DNA from: Halosaccharopolyspora lacisalsi | Lineage (GTDB): Bacteria; Actinomycetota; Actinomycetes; Mycobacteriales; Pseudonocardiaceae | Reading direction: 5' to 3' | NCBI RefSeq assembly: GCF_014137975.1 | Contig: NZ_JACGWZ010000002.1 | Span: 248,001 to 312,000 of the forward strand | DNA: 64,000 nucleotides | In this document: positions 9,008 to 17,592 of the stretch, in pieces | Layout of the letters: every line of letters begins with the position of its first letter | Numbering within the stretch: position 1 is the first letter of the stretch | Made by a program: the position numbers and the translations under genes | The notes under the pieces: generated by a model | What the model was told of the DNA's origin: nothing | Database searches by the model: none | The model's input: only the letters and a program-made list of their open reading frames with translations

Positions 9008-10185
9008 CCGACAGTGCTTATGTGCTGGACGCGGTGCGCACCCCGATCGGCCGCTACGGCAAGGGGCTGGCCGAGGTGCGTCCCGACGACCTCGCCGCCC
9101 ACGTCGTTCGCACGCTGGTCGAGCGCACCGACGACCTCGATCCGGCCCAGGTGCAGGACGTGCTGTTCGGCGACGCCAACGGTGCCGGCGAGGACAACCG
9201 CAACGTGGCCAGGATGGCCGCGTTGCTGGCGGGCCTGCCCACCAGCGTGGCCGGAGCCACCGTCAACAGGCTGTGCGGTTCGGGGCTGGAAGCGGCCATC
9301 GAGGCCAGCCGCACCGTGGAGACCGGTGACGCCGAGCTGCTCATCGCCGGCGGTGTCGAGTCGATGAGCCGCGCCCCCTGGGTGCTGCCCAAGCCCGAGA
9401 GCGGCTATCCGCGTGGGCACGAGACCCTGCACTCCACCACGTTGGGCTGGCGCATGGTCAACCCCGCGATGCCGGAGCAGTGGACCATCAGTCTGGGCTC
9501 CAGCGCGGAGATCCTCGCCGACCGCTACGGGATCAGCCGGGCCGACCAGGACGCTTTCGCGCTGCGCAGCCACACACGCGCGGCGGCGGCCTGGGAAGCG
9601 GGCAGCTTCGACCACGAGGTGGTCGCCGTTCCCGGCACCGAGGTCACCCGCGACGAGGGCGTGCGCGCGGACAGTTCACTGGAGAAGCTGGGCAAGCTCA
9701 AGCCGGTCTTCCGCGAGGACGGCACCGTCACGGCGGGCAACTCCTCGCCCATGAACGACGGGGCGGCGGCTCTGCTGCTCGGTGGACAGCGCTCCGCCGA
9801 GCAGCTCGGCGTGGAGCCGCTGGCCCGCATCGTCAGCCGGGGCGTGTCCGGAGTGGATCCCGATGTCTTCGGGATCGGTCCCGTGGAGGCAGCGAACACG
9901 GCACTGCGCCGTGCCGGCATCGATTGGTCGGATCTGACCGCCGTCGAGCTCAACGAGGCCTTCGCCGCCCAGTCGCTGGCCTGCCTGGCCGAGTGGCCCG
10001 ATCTCGATCCCGAGATCGTGAACATTCAGGGCGGAGCCATCGCCATCGGTCATCCCCTCGGTGCCTCGGGCGCGCGTATCCTCGGCACACTGGCCCACCA
10101 GCTGCACCGGGCCGGTGGTGGCTGGGGACTGGCCGCGATCTGCATTGGCGTCGGGCAGGGGCTCGCCGTTGTCCTGCACGCATGA
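9004..10185 (+). CDS. pcaF: 3-oxoadipyl-CoA thiolase
   Basis: 393 residues, the usual thiolase length, from GTG 9004. The nucleophilic cysteine is C91 in NRLCGSGLEA. The C-terminal catalytic boxes are NIQGGAIAIGHPLGASGAR (His) and AAICIGVGQG (Cys). It cleaves 3-oxoadipyl-CoA with CoA to succinyl-CoA and acetyl-CoA, the last step of protocatechuate degradation. Thiolases are hard to separate by substrate, and its place between pcaJ and pcaH gives the assignment. Confidence 0.92.
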   Translation: MTDSAYVLDAVRTPIGRYGKGLAEVRPDDLAAHVVRTLVERTDDLDPAQVQDVLFGDANGAGEDNRNVARMAALLAGLPTSVAGATVNRLCGSGLEAAIEASRTVETGDAELLIAGGVESMSRAPWVLPKPESGYPRGHETLHSTTLGWRMVNPAMPEQWTISLGSSAEILADRYGISRADQDAFALRSHTRAAAAWEAGSFDHEVVAVPGTEVTRDEGVRADSSLEKLGKLKPVFREDGTVTAGNSSPMNDGAAALLLGGQRSAEQLGVEPLARIVSRGVSGVDPDVFGIGPVEAANTALRRAGIDWSDLTAVELNEAFAAQSLACLAEWPDLDPEIVNIQGGAIAIGHPLGASGARILGTLAHQLHRAGGGWGLAAICIGVGQGLAVVLHA

Positions 10186-10207
10186 GGCGCAACCACCAGG
10201 AGCCACC

Positions 10208-10954
10208 ATGCACAGTCGAACACCCACCAACACCACCGGACTGACCCTGCCGTCCTACGAACGGGACGACTCCTCGCATCCCGCGTTGGCCACGCCGGAG
10301 TACGGCTCGACCCGGTTGCGTGCTCCTCAGCGGCCGCTCCAGTTGCTGCCGCAGAACCTCACCGAGGTGACGGGGCCGGTGCTCGGTCACGAACGCGTCG
10401 GCGCGACCGACCACGACCTGACCGTCCAGCACGGCGGCGAACCGCTGGGCGAGCGCATCCTGGTCAGCGGCCGCGTACTGGACTCGGACGGTCGCGCGGT
10501 ACCGGACACCCTCGTGGAGATCTGGCAGGCCAACTCGGCGGGCCGTTACTGCCACGTCGGAGACCAGCACCCGGCGCCGCTGGATCCGAACTTCTCCGGA
10601 GTGGGCCGGTGCATGACCGACTCCGAGGGCAACTACCGGTTCGTGACCATCAAACCCGGGGCCTATCCCTGGGGCAATCACACCAACGCCTGGCGTCCCG
10701 CCCACATCCACTTCTCCCTGTTCGGGCGCGCTTTCACCCAGCGGTTGGTCACCCAGATGTACTTCCCCGGGGATCCGCTGTTCTACCAGGATCCGATCTT
10801 CCACTCGGTCCGCGACCCGCGGGCCCGGGAGCGGATGATCTCCCGGTTCGATCTGGACACCACGGTTCCGGAATGGGCGTTGAGCTTCAAGTTCGACATC
10901 GTGCTGCGCGGCAGCGCGGCCACGCCGTTCGAGGACGAGGAGGACGAGCACTGA
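10208..10954 (+). CDS. pcaH: Protocatechuate 3,4-dioxygenase beta subunit
   Basis: 248 residues from ATG 10208, preceded by an AGGAG-type site. The intradiol dioxygenase core starts after a helical N-terminal part. The four non-haem Fe(III) ligands expected for PcaH are visible: the tyrosine of GRYCH, the tyrosine of KPGAYPWG, and both histidines of RPAHIHFS. With PcaG it opens protocatechuate between its hydroxyls to 3-carboxy-cis,cis-muconate. It overlaps pcaG by one base (TGATG). Confidence 0.95.
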   Translation: MHSRTPTNTTGLTLPSYERDDSSHPALATPEYGSTRLRAPQRPLQLLPQNLTEVTGPVLGHERVGATDHDLTVQHGGEPLGERILVSGRVLDSDGRAVPDTLVEIWQANSAGRYCHVGDQHPAPLDPNFSGVGRCMTDSEGNYRFVTIKPGAYPWGNHTNAWRPAHIHFSLFGRAFTQRLVTQMYFPGDPLFYQDPIFHSVRDPRARERMISRFDLDTTVPEWALSFKFDIVLRGSAATPFEDEEDEH

Positions 10955-11520
10955 TGACCGATCTTCCGCGAACCACGCCGTCGCAGACGGTCGGTCCCTT
11001 CTTCGCCCTGCCCGACGGACTCCCGTGGCCCGACGGCCCCGAAGTGGTGGGCACCGAGGAACCGGACGCGATCCTGTTGCGCGGGCAGCTGATCGACGGC
11101 GCGGGCGAGCCGGTCCCGGACGGACTGATCGAGATCTGGCAGGCCGACGAGCGGGGCAGGATCCAGCACCCGGACGACCCGCGCGACGACAGCACGTCGT
11201 TTCGGGGCTTCGGGCGGTGCGCCACCAACGCTGAGGGGCGTTTCTGGTTCCGCACCGTCAAGCCCGGTGCGTTGCCGACGCCCTCCGGTGGCACCGAAGC
11301 TCCGCACATCAACGTCACCGTGCTCGCTCGCGGAATGCTCGACCGGGTCGTGACGCGGATCTACTTCCCGGACGAGCCGCGGGCCAACGCGGTCGACCCG
11401 GTACTGTCCGCAGTGGACCCCGAACGCCGTGCCACACTGGTCGCCGTTCCCGAGACGGAGGCCTTCCGCTTCGACATCCGATTGCAGGGCGATGACGAAA
11501 CCCCCTTCTTCGCGGTCTGA
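10954..11520 (+). CDS. pcaG: Protocatechuate 3,4-dioxygenase alpha subunit
   Basis: 188 residues. It begins TTPSQTVGPFFALP, the PcaG signature start, followed by the beta-sandwich LRGQLIDGAGEPVPDGLIEIWQAD shared with PcaH. The iron-ligand region is altered (TEAPHINVTVLARG), as expected for the non-metal alpha subunit, which supplies substrate-binding residues at the interface. It pairs with pcaH immediately upstream. Confidence 0.95.
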   Translation: MTDLPRTTPSQTVGPFFALPDGLPWPDGPEVVGTEEPDAILLRGQLIDGAGEPVPDGLIEIWQADERGRIQHPDDPRDDSTSFRGFGRCATNAEGRFWFRTVKPGALPTPSGGTEAPHINVTVLARGMLDRVVTRIYFPDEPRANAVDPVLSAVDPERRATLVAVPETEAFRFDIRLQGDDETPFFAV

Positions 11521-12874
11521 GTCGGCGCCGGCGTCAGGACTGTTCGGGCCGATGTTCACCACCGCGGCGGCGACGGCCCGAACGGACCGCCACGCCTGGC
11601 TCCAGGCGATGTTGGACTTCGAGCGAGCACTGGCCGCGGCCCAGGCTCGATGCGGGGTCGTTCCCCGGTGGGCGGCCGCGGAGATCGCCGAGCACTGCGC
11701 GGCCGACGACTACGACGCCGCCTCGATCAGCCTGCGGGGTGCTGAGTCGGCGACACCGGTCATCGCCCTGGTCAAGGACCTGACGGAACGCGTGGATTCC
11801 GCGGCCACCGCGTACGTGCACCACGGTGCCACGAGTCAGGACGTCGTCGACACCGCCGCCATGCTGGTCGTGCGCGAGACGCTCGACGTCGTTCTGGACG
11901 ACCTCCACGCCGCCGCGCAGGGGTGCGCGCGTCTGGCCGAGGAGCACCGTGACACGGTGATGGTCGCGCGCAGCCTCCTGCAACAGGCTCTTCCGACGAC
12001 GTTCGGACGCAAGTGCGCGGGTTGGTTGAGCGCACTGACCGAAGCCACTTCGGGACTGCACCGGGTCCGGGACGAGCGGCTGGCGGTGCAGTTCGGTGGT
12101 CCGGCGGGAACCCTGGCCTCGCTCGGTGACCAGGGGGTGGACGTCCTCGGTGCCCTCGCCGAGGAGCTCGGCCTGCCCGAACCGGACCTGCCGTGGCACA
12201 CCGACCGCACTCGTATCGGCGAACTGGCGGGCGCGCTCGGCACCGTCGCGGGGGCGCTCGGCAAGATCGCGCTCGACGTGAAGTTGCAGGCCCAGACCGA
12301 GGTGGGCGAACTCGCCGAGGGCTCCTCCGGGGGGTCCTCGGCGATGCCGCACAAGCGCAACCCGGTACGTGCGGTGCGCGTCAGCGCGGCCACCGAGCGA
12401 GTCCCCGGCCTGGTCGGCGGCTTGCTGGCCGCGATGCCCCAGGAGCACGAACGGGCCGCCGGTGCCTGGCAGGCCGAGTGGGAACCGCTGGTCGAGTTGC
12501 TGCGCCTGGTCGCCGCGTCCGCTTCGGCGGTTCGCGAGATGCTCGTCGACCTGCGGGTCGACACCGAACGCATGATCAACAACCTCGACCTGACCGGAGG
12601 ATTGCTGATGGCCGAGAGCGCGGCCTCGGCACTGAGCGAATCCCTCGGCCGGAGCGGGGCGCACGAGCTGGTCACCGGCTTGTGTCGCCGGGCCGTCGAG
12701 AAGAAGACCACGCTGCGGGAGGAGTTGCTGGCCGACTCGTCGGCCCGCGCGGCGTTGTCCGAACAGGACATCCGAGCCGCTACCGAACCGGCCGACTACC
12801 TCGGCTCGGCCGGTGTGTTCGTCGATCGGGCGCTGCGCGCCCACACACGTTTGTCAGGAGACGATACCGAGTGA
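11492..12874 (+). CDS. pcaB: 3-carboxy-cis,cis-muconate cycloisomerase
   Basis: 460 residues from ATG 11492, which would overlap pcaG by 29 bases; a later ATG at 11552 (MFTTAAATARTD) is possible and would remove the overlap. Fumarase/aspartase superfamily: VHHGATSQDVVDTA in the N-terminal third and the signature GSSAMPHKRNPV (about residue 283-294) with the catalytic loop. It converts 3-carboxy-cis,cis-muconate to gamma-carboxymuconolactone. Its stop overlaps the pcaD start (GTGA). Confidence 0.93.
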   Translation: MTKPPSSRSESAPASGLFGPMFTTAAATARTDRHAWLQAMLDFERALAAAQARCGVVPRWAAAEIAEHCAADDYDAASISLRGAESATPVIALVKDLTERVDSAATAYVHHGATSQDVVDTAAMLVVRETLDVVLDDLHAAAQGCARLAEEHRDTVMVARSLLQQALPTTFGRKCAGWLSALTEATSGLHRVRDERLAVQFGGPAGTLASLGDQGVDVLGALAEELGLPEPDLPWHTDRTRIGELAGALGTVAGALGKIALDVKLQAQTEVGELAEGSSGGSSAMPHKRNPVRAVRVSAATERVPGLVGGLLAAMPQEHERAAGAWQAEWEPLVELLRLVAASASAVREMLVDLRVDTERMINNLDLTGGLLMAESAASALSESLGRSGAHELVTGLCRRAVEKKTTLREELLADSSARAALSEQDIRAATEPADYLGSAGVFVDRALRAHTRLSGDDTE

Positions 12875-13635
12875 TCGTGCATCACGAGTTGAACGGACCC
12901 GAGCAGGCACCGGTGCTGGTGCTGTCCAATTCGCTGGGAACGGACCTGTCGATGTGGGACGAGCAGCTGTCCGTCCTCACCGAGCACTTTCGAGTCCTGC
13001 GCTACGACCAGCGGGGCCACGGCGGGACTCGGGCGACATCGGGACCCTACGACCTCCGGGGGCTCGGCGACGAGGTGCTCGCTCTGCTGGATCATCTCGG
13101 TATCGCGCGGGCCCACTTCGCCGGGGTCTCGCTCGGAGGCATGACCGGTATGTGGCTGGCCCAGAACGCGCCCGAACGCATCGATCGACTGGCGCTGCTG
13201 TGCACTTCGGCCGAGCTGGGCCCGCCCTCGAACTGGCGCCAACGCGCCGAGCTCGTGCGCCGGGAGGGCACCGCGGCCGTGGCCGAGAGCTCACTGAGCC
13301 GCTGGTTCACCCCCGCGCTGGCCGGACGCTCCGACGTCGTCGACAAGTACAGCGGCATGATCACCGCGGCTTCCGACGAGGGCTACGCCGGGTGCTGCGA
13401 GGCCATCGCCTCCATGGACCTCGTCGACCGGCTCGGTGAGATCGGCGCCGGCACGCTGGTCGTCTCCGGTGAGCAGGACCAGGCCACTCCGCCGGAGCAC
13501 GGCGAGCGCATCGCCGCCGCGGTCCCCGGCGCCCGCATGGAAACCCTGTCCCAGGCGGCGCACCTGGCCAATGTCGAGCAGTCCGAGACCGTCAATCGAC
13601 TGCTCGTCGAGCACTTCGCGGCAGGAGGCGCGTGA
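12871..13635 (+). CDS. pcaD: 3-oxoadipate enol-lactonase
   Basis: 254 residues from GTG 12871. Alpha/beta hydrolase: oxyanion region LSNSLGTDLSMWD, nucleophile S87 in GVSLGG, acid in VVSGEQDQATPP, and histidine in QAAHLANVEQ. It hydrolyses 3-oxoadipate enol-lactone to 3-oxoadipate. In many actinobacteria PcaD is fused to PcaC as PcaL; here the two are separate genes joined by a one- to four-base overlap in the same order as in the fusion. Confidence 0.92.
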   Translation: MIVHHELNGPEQAPVLVLSNSLGTDLSMWDEQLSVLTEHFRVLRYDQRGHGGTRATSGPYDLRGLGDEVLALLDHLGIARAHFAGVSLGGMTGMWLAQNAPERIDRLALLCTSAELGPPSNWRQRAELVRREGTAAVAESSLSRWFTPALAGRSDVVDKYSGMITAASDEGYAGCCEAIASMDLVDRLGEIGAGTLVVSGEQDQATPPEHGERIAAAVPGARMETLSQAAHLANVEQSETVNRLLVEHFAAGGA

Positions 13636-14036
13636 TGTCCGGAGCCACCGACGACGAATCCCGGCGTGCCGAGGGCATGGCGGTGCGCCGCGAGGTGCTG
13701 GGCACCGAACACGTCGACCGCGCCCAGGAGCGGACCACCGAGTTCACGGCGGGGTTCCAGGACTTCATCACCCGCTACGCCTGGGGTGAGGTGTGGTCCG
13801 GCGAGGGCACCGATCGGCGTACCCGCAGTTGCCTGACGCTGGCGATCCTGGCTGCCACCGGGTGTGAGTCCGAGTTCGCCATGCACGTGCGCGCGGCCCG
13901 CCGCAACGGTGTCGAACCCGAGCAGATCCGCGAGGTGCTCATGCACGTCGCCCTCTACGCGGGAGTGCCCAAGGCCAACAGTGCCTTCGCCGTCGCCGAT
14001 GCCATTCTGTCCGAGAACGCCGACGACCACGGGTGA
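13635..14036 (+). CDS. pcaC: 4-carboxymuconolactone decarboxylase
   Basis: 133 residues from ATG 13635 (a GTG directly before it at 13632 is an alternative). CMD/AhpD-like helical fold with RRAEGMAVRREVLG at the start and the conserved RTRSCLTLAILAATGCESEFAMHVRAARRNGVEPEQIREVLMH-type core, including the family's Cys and His positions. It decarboxylates gamma-carboxymuconolactone to 3-oxoadipate enol-lactone. It is the last enzyme gene of the operon and is followed after 17 bases by the regulator. Confidence 0.93.
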   Translation: MSGATDDESRRAEGMAVRREVLGTEHVDRAQERTTEFTAGFQDFITRYAWGEVWSGEGTDRRTRSCLTLAILAATGCESEFAMHVRAARRNGVEPEQIREVLMHVALYAGVPKANSAFAVADAILSENADDHG

Positions 14037-14053
14037 GGACGGGAAGAGTGACG

Positions 14054-14875
14054 ATGGAACCGGTGAGTGACTCCGGCGCGGGATCCGTGCAGTCGTTGAC
14101 GCGGGGTCTCGCGGTGATTCGTGCCTTCGACGAGTCGCGTCCGGAGATGACCCTCAGCGAGGTCGCCCGCGTCACCGAGCTCTCCCGCGCCTCGGTGCGG
14201 CGATTCCTGCACACCCTGGTCCAGCTCGGCTACGTCTGGACCGACGGCCGAGTCTTCGCGCTGACTCCGCGCGTGCTGGAGCTGGGCTTTTCCTACCTGT
14301 CGAGCATCTCGCTGCCCGAGATCGCCCAGCCGCACATGGAAAAGCTGGTTTCCCAGCTCCACGAGTCGGTGTCGCTGTCGGTGCTCGACGGTGACGACAT
14401 CGTCTACGTCGCCCGGGTGCCGACGTCGCGGATCATGACCGTGTCCATCAACATCGGAACCCGGTTTCCCGCCTACGCCACCTCGATGGGGCGCGTGCTG
14501 CTGGCGCATCTTCCCGAGGACGAGCTTACTGCCTACCTGGAACGGGTCGAGCCGACGAGGCTCGGCCCGCACACGGTGACCACGGTCGGCGCGCTGCGCC
14601 GTGAGCTCGAGCGTATCCGGGCCCAGGGCTGGAGTCTGGTCGATCAGGAGCTGGAGGCCGGTCTGCGTTCGTTGGCCGCTCCCGTCCGCGGTCCGGCCGG
14701 TCGGGGTGGCCGCGGGGGAGTGAAGGCGGCGGTGAACGTCTCCTGTCACGCCGGCCGCACCAGTCAGGAACACGCCAGGAAGGTGCTGTTGCCGTCGCTG
14801 CTGGAGGCGGCGGCGCGGATCGAGGCCGATCTGAGGGTCGCCCCGAGCGCACGTGCCGATACTCCGTCACGGTGA
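14054..14875 (+). CDS. pcaR: IclR family regulator of the pca operon
   Basis: 273 residues from ATG 14054. N-terminal winged helix (VQSLTRGLAVIRAFDE, LSEVARVTELSRASVRRFLHTL) and C-terminal IclR effector domain with SLSVLDGDDIVYVARVPTSRIM and FPAYATSMGRVLLA. This is the PcaR/PcaU/PobR subgroup, which binds short inverted repeats and senses 3-oxoadipate or protocatechuate. The three GTTC-N7-GAAC sites flanking this cluster are its likely targets. Last gene of the operon, followed by a strong terminator at 14939. Confidence 0.88.
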   Translation: MEPVSDSGAGSVQSLTRGLAVIRAFDESRPEMTLSEVARVTELSRASVRRFLHTLVQLGYVWTDGRVFALTPRVLELGFSYLSSISLPEIAQPHMEKLVSQLHESVSLSVLDGDDIVYVARVPTSRIMTVSINIGTRFPAYATSMGRVLLAHLPEDELTAYLERVEPTRLGPHTVTTVGALRRELERIRAQGWSLVDQELEAGLRSLAAPVRGPAGRGGRGGVKAAVNVSCHAGRTSQEHARKVLLPSLLEAAARIEADLRVAPSARADTPSR

Positions 14876-14896
14876 TCCGATTCCGCTCATTGGTTC

Positions 14897-14911
14897 GTTC
14901 GTATTGCGAAC
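14897..14911. promoter_or_regulatory. Operator-like GTTC-N7-GAAC site 3 (downstream of pcaR)
   Basis: GTTCGTATTGCGAAC matches sites 1 and 2 and is the most symmetric copy. It lies 22 bases after the pcaR stop and before the terminator, an odd place for a repressor site unless it serves a transcript starting here or loops to sites 1 and 2. Confidence 0.55.
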
Positions 14912-14938
14912 ACTAGTTACCTTGGCGGCAGCTTAGTA

Positions 14939-14982
14939 GGTCGCTCTCCTGTGGCAACAGGGGAGCGACCTGCGTTTTTCTT
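14939..14982 (+). terminator. Rho-independent terminator after pcaR
   Basis: Arms of 14 bases (14939-14952 and 14957-14970) with one G-T type mismatch, loop GGCA, then GTTTTTCTT at 14974-14982. Strong intrinsic terminator of the pca operon. Confidence 0.85.
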
Positions 14983-15209
14983 GGCATTCCAGCTGGTGAT
15001 ATCCCTTTCCTGGGGTTCTGATGCTGTCGTTTTCGCGGTGATCGCCGCGCGTGTTGACGTTGTCTTCGAGGGCGGTCTAGGCCGAAGTTCGTATAAAGAA
15101 ATTATGTTCGTAATGCGTTCACTAGCTGGTGGATGATGTCAGCTCCCGGCGCTGTCGCCGGTTTCCGACCTGCCCGCGCGGCCGAGCCGTGGCATCCGGG
15201 AGTGGTCCT

Positions 15210-16192
15210 GTGAAGGCCCTCGCCCTGACCGCCCTGCACCGGCTGGAACTCCGTGACGACTGGCCGACCCCCGAACCGGCGAGGGCGACGTGCTCGTCAG
15301 GATGCGCGGAGTCGGCCTCTGCGGCTCGGACCTGACGGTCTACGACGGCAAGCGGGACCTGCCGGAGATGCCGTGGATACCCGGTCACGAGGGGTGCGGA
15401 GAGATCGTCGCCGTCGGCACGGGAGTCTCCGAGCGGCGCCTCGGCGAGACCGTGGTCGAACCCAACTACTGCTGCCTGCGCTGCACCTGGTGTCGTACCG
15501 GGCGCACCTCGGCGTGTGAGAACCGCGGCATCGTCGGGATCAATCGGCCTGTTGTCCGAGTTCGCCGTCGTGCCCGCCGAGTTCGCCTGGACGGTCCCCG
15601 CGGAATGGTCCGTCGAGCGGCCTGGTGCGCGTGGAACCCCTCGCGGTGGCCCAGCGGGCCGTCCGGGACTGCGGCGTGGGACCGGAGGAGACCTGCCTGG
15701 TCGTCGGTGCCGGTTCCCAGGGACTGTTGATCTGCCAGAGCCTGCTGGCTCTCGGAGCGCGCCCGCTGGTCAGCGAACCTCACCAGGGGCGCTTGGAGCT
15801 GGCCTCGGAGCTGGGAGCCGAGGTCGCCACCCCGGAGGACGGGTCCTACCGCTACGTGTTCGAATCCTCCGGATGTGAGCCCGGTTTCCGCGACGCGCTG
15901 AACGCGGCGGACAAGACCGCGGTAGGATCCTTGATCGGTCAGAGCACCGCGCCGTGCTCCCTGGTCACGCAGCAGATCGTGCAGCGCCGGTTCACGCTGC
16001 GCGGAGCCCTGATCTACGACCACCCCGGGGACTTCGAGCGGACCAGAGCCTCGCTCGGCGGTGACCTCGAACCCGAACGGATCACCCAGGCCACGGCCAC
16101 GCCCGCACGGGGCCGACAGCGCGCTCACCGGCGCGCGCGAGGTCCCGGGCAAGTCGTGGATCGACCTGTCCCGATGGACCGTCGACCGGTGA
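15210..16192 (+). pseudogene. Zinc-type alcohol/polyol dehydrogenase, multiply frameshifted
   Basis: From GTG 15210 the translation is a medium-chain dehydrogenase split over several frames. The pieces are MKALALTALHRLELRDDWP, then GVGLCGSDLTVYDG (catalytic Zn Cys), PGHEGCGEIVAVGTG (Zn His/Glu), and a cysteine-rich structural-zinc lobe NYCCLRCTWCRTG. Next come LLSEFAVVPAEFAWTVP and the Rossmann segment CLVVGAGSQGLLICQSLLALG, ending WIDLSRWTVDR at 16192. Breaks fall near 15278 (one G short in a G run), 15545, 15619 and 16110. At about 327 codons the length is normal for the family, so indels rather than large deletions damaged it. Likely substrate is a sugar alcohol or sugar acid; this is inference. 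Confidence 0.75.
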
Positions 16193-16254
16193 CCACGGGT
16201 ACGCCCTCCGACCGAGCGCGCGAACCATGCGCGGGCCGGATGGAAGGAGTCCTC

Positions 16255-17134
16255 ATGTCCGATCGGCACCGTCGTCTCGGGGTCGGTCATCTCACCGCCC
16301 CGGACCTCGCACCGCCGGAGCTGGTCACCCTGGCCGCACGGGCCGGCTTCGGCTCCGTGGGAGTCCGGCTGACCACGACCAACGGCCAGGAGCGGCGATG
16401 GCCCGTCGACGTCGGTTCTCCCCTGCTACTGGAGACCGTGCAGGTTGGGGGGCACCGGCGTCGGCGTGCTCGACATCGAGATCCTCTCGATCGGGCCGGA
16501 CACCCGCGTGGCCGACTACGATCACGTCCTGGACCCCGGCGTCCGCCTCGGTGCCCACTTCCTCAACGTCATGTGTGACGATCCCGATCCGGACCGGGCG
16601 GCCGACACGTTCGCGGCACTGGTCGAACGCGCCCGGCTCTACGAGATTCGTCCGGCCGTGGAGGCCATGTCCTACAAGCGGGTCAACAGCCTGGAGCAGG
16701 CGCGCCGCATCGCCGAGCGGTCGGAAGGAGGGGGGCGTCCTGCTGGACGCCCTGCACCTACAGCGTTGCGGCAACACCGTTGAGGACGTGCGCGGCCTCC
16801 ATCCCGCGCTGCTGACGTACCTCCAGATCGCCGACGCGCCCCGGCGCGCCCACCATTGCGGCCCCGGACGCAGGACTTCCTCGCGAGGCAGGTCTTCGGC
16901 GGTAACCCCACCCAGCGGGAAGGCCTCGCGGCCCGGCAAGTGCCGGGGGAGGGGGAGCTCGACCTGCCCGCGCTGCTGGAGGCCGTTCCCGCCGAGCTGC
17001 CCGTCAGCGTCGAAGCCCCCGACCTCGCCCACGTGCGGGCGTGGGGACACCAGGAGTTCCGCCGCCGTCAGCACGACGCAGCACGCACCCTGCTGGACTC
17101 ACGTCCCACGGTGCAGGGCGGTCAACCGCGCTGA
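16255..17134 (+). pseudogene. Sugar phosphate isomerase/epimerase-type TIM barrel, multiply frameshifted
   Basis: From ATG 16255 (ribosome site GGAAGGAG just upstream): HRRLGVGHLTAPDLAPPELVTLAARAGFGSVGVRL, then VLDIEILSIGP, HFLNVMCDDPDPDRAADTFAALVERA, LYEIRPAVEAMSYKRV, VLLDALHLQRCGNT and LPVSVEAPD. This is the AP-endonuclease-2-like barrel shared by IolE, sugar epimerases and QuiC-type 3-dehydroshikimate dehydratases. Frames change at G runs at 16447-16452 and 16730-16735, and once more near 16840-16870. Its end overlaps the convergent YbaB-like gene by 13 bases. It lies in the same decayed block as the dehydrogenase and probably shared its pathway. Confidence 0.7.
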
Positions 17135-17592
17135 TCCCAACCCGAATGCTGCCAAGGGCCCCTCCGCGGCGAGCTCAGGGGCTCCATCGTGGGCCCGGTG
17201 GCGTCGAAGCCTTCGTCGTCCCGGGCGGAACCCGGTTCCTGCCCCGACCCCCGCTGATCGGAGTCGTCGGTGCTGACGTACGCGCCGATCGCCTCCGCGA
17301 TGCGCTCGCCGCATTCCGTGGTGATCGCTCGCATGCCCTGTTGCAGCGAACGAGTACTCGCCTCGTCGCTCAGTCGGGATATCTCCGCGGCCAGCCGGTG
17401 CGGACCGAGGGCGAGGGCCCGGTCGTCCAGCGTCAGGTCGACCAGCTTGCCCTGGAGGTCCACCGAGAGGGCGATGCCCTCGCCTCGTGCCGTATTGCGG
17501 ATGGCGTCCATCCCGGCGGCGAAGTCCGTCGTCTCGGGGATGTCCTCGGCGATCCGGATCAGTCCGTCGACGCTGCGCTCGTCCGTGCTCAT
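17122..17592 (-). CDS. YbaB/EbfC-like small protein of a WXG-type cassette (2)
   Basis: 156 residues from ATG 17592, one base inside the preceding stop (TGATG). The central part (DAIRNTARGEGIALSVDLQGKLVDLTLDDRAL) resembles the beta-strand/helix core of actinobacterial YbaB/EbfC nucleoid-type proteins that sit beside ESX/WXG100 genes. The helix ISRLSDEASTRSLQQGMRAI follows, then a polar tail. Last gene of the minus-strand cassette. The exact role of these YbaB-like proteins in such loci is not known. Confidence 0.6.
   Translation of the reverse strand: MSTDERSVDGLIRIAEDIPETTDFAAGMDAIRNTARGEGIALSVDLQGKLVDLTLDDRALALGPHRLAAEISRLSDEASTRSLQQGMRAITTECGERIAEAIGAYVSTDDSDQRGSGQEPGSARDDEGFDATGPTMEPLSSPRRGPWQHSGWDQRG

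Larger units (their letters stand above)
14876..15209. other. Intergenic region: operator, terminator, and leader of the broken dehydrogenase
   Basis: This 334-base gap holds operator-like site 3 (14897-14911), the pcaR terminator (14939-14982) and an AT-rich stretch at 15087-15120. The AT-rich stretch contains GTTCGTATAAAGAAA, which differs from GTTC-N7-GAAC by one base, and TTATGTTCGTAATGCGTTC, a possible promoter/operator for the following genes. I see no credible gene: a 61-codon frame at 14951 crosses the terminator. Confidence 0.6.

Noticed and set aside
14951-15136. 61-codon plus-strand frame after pcaR
   Set aside because: Crosses the terminator hairpin and T run; no ribosome site.
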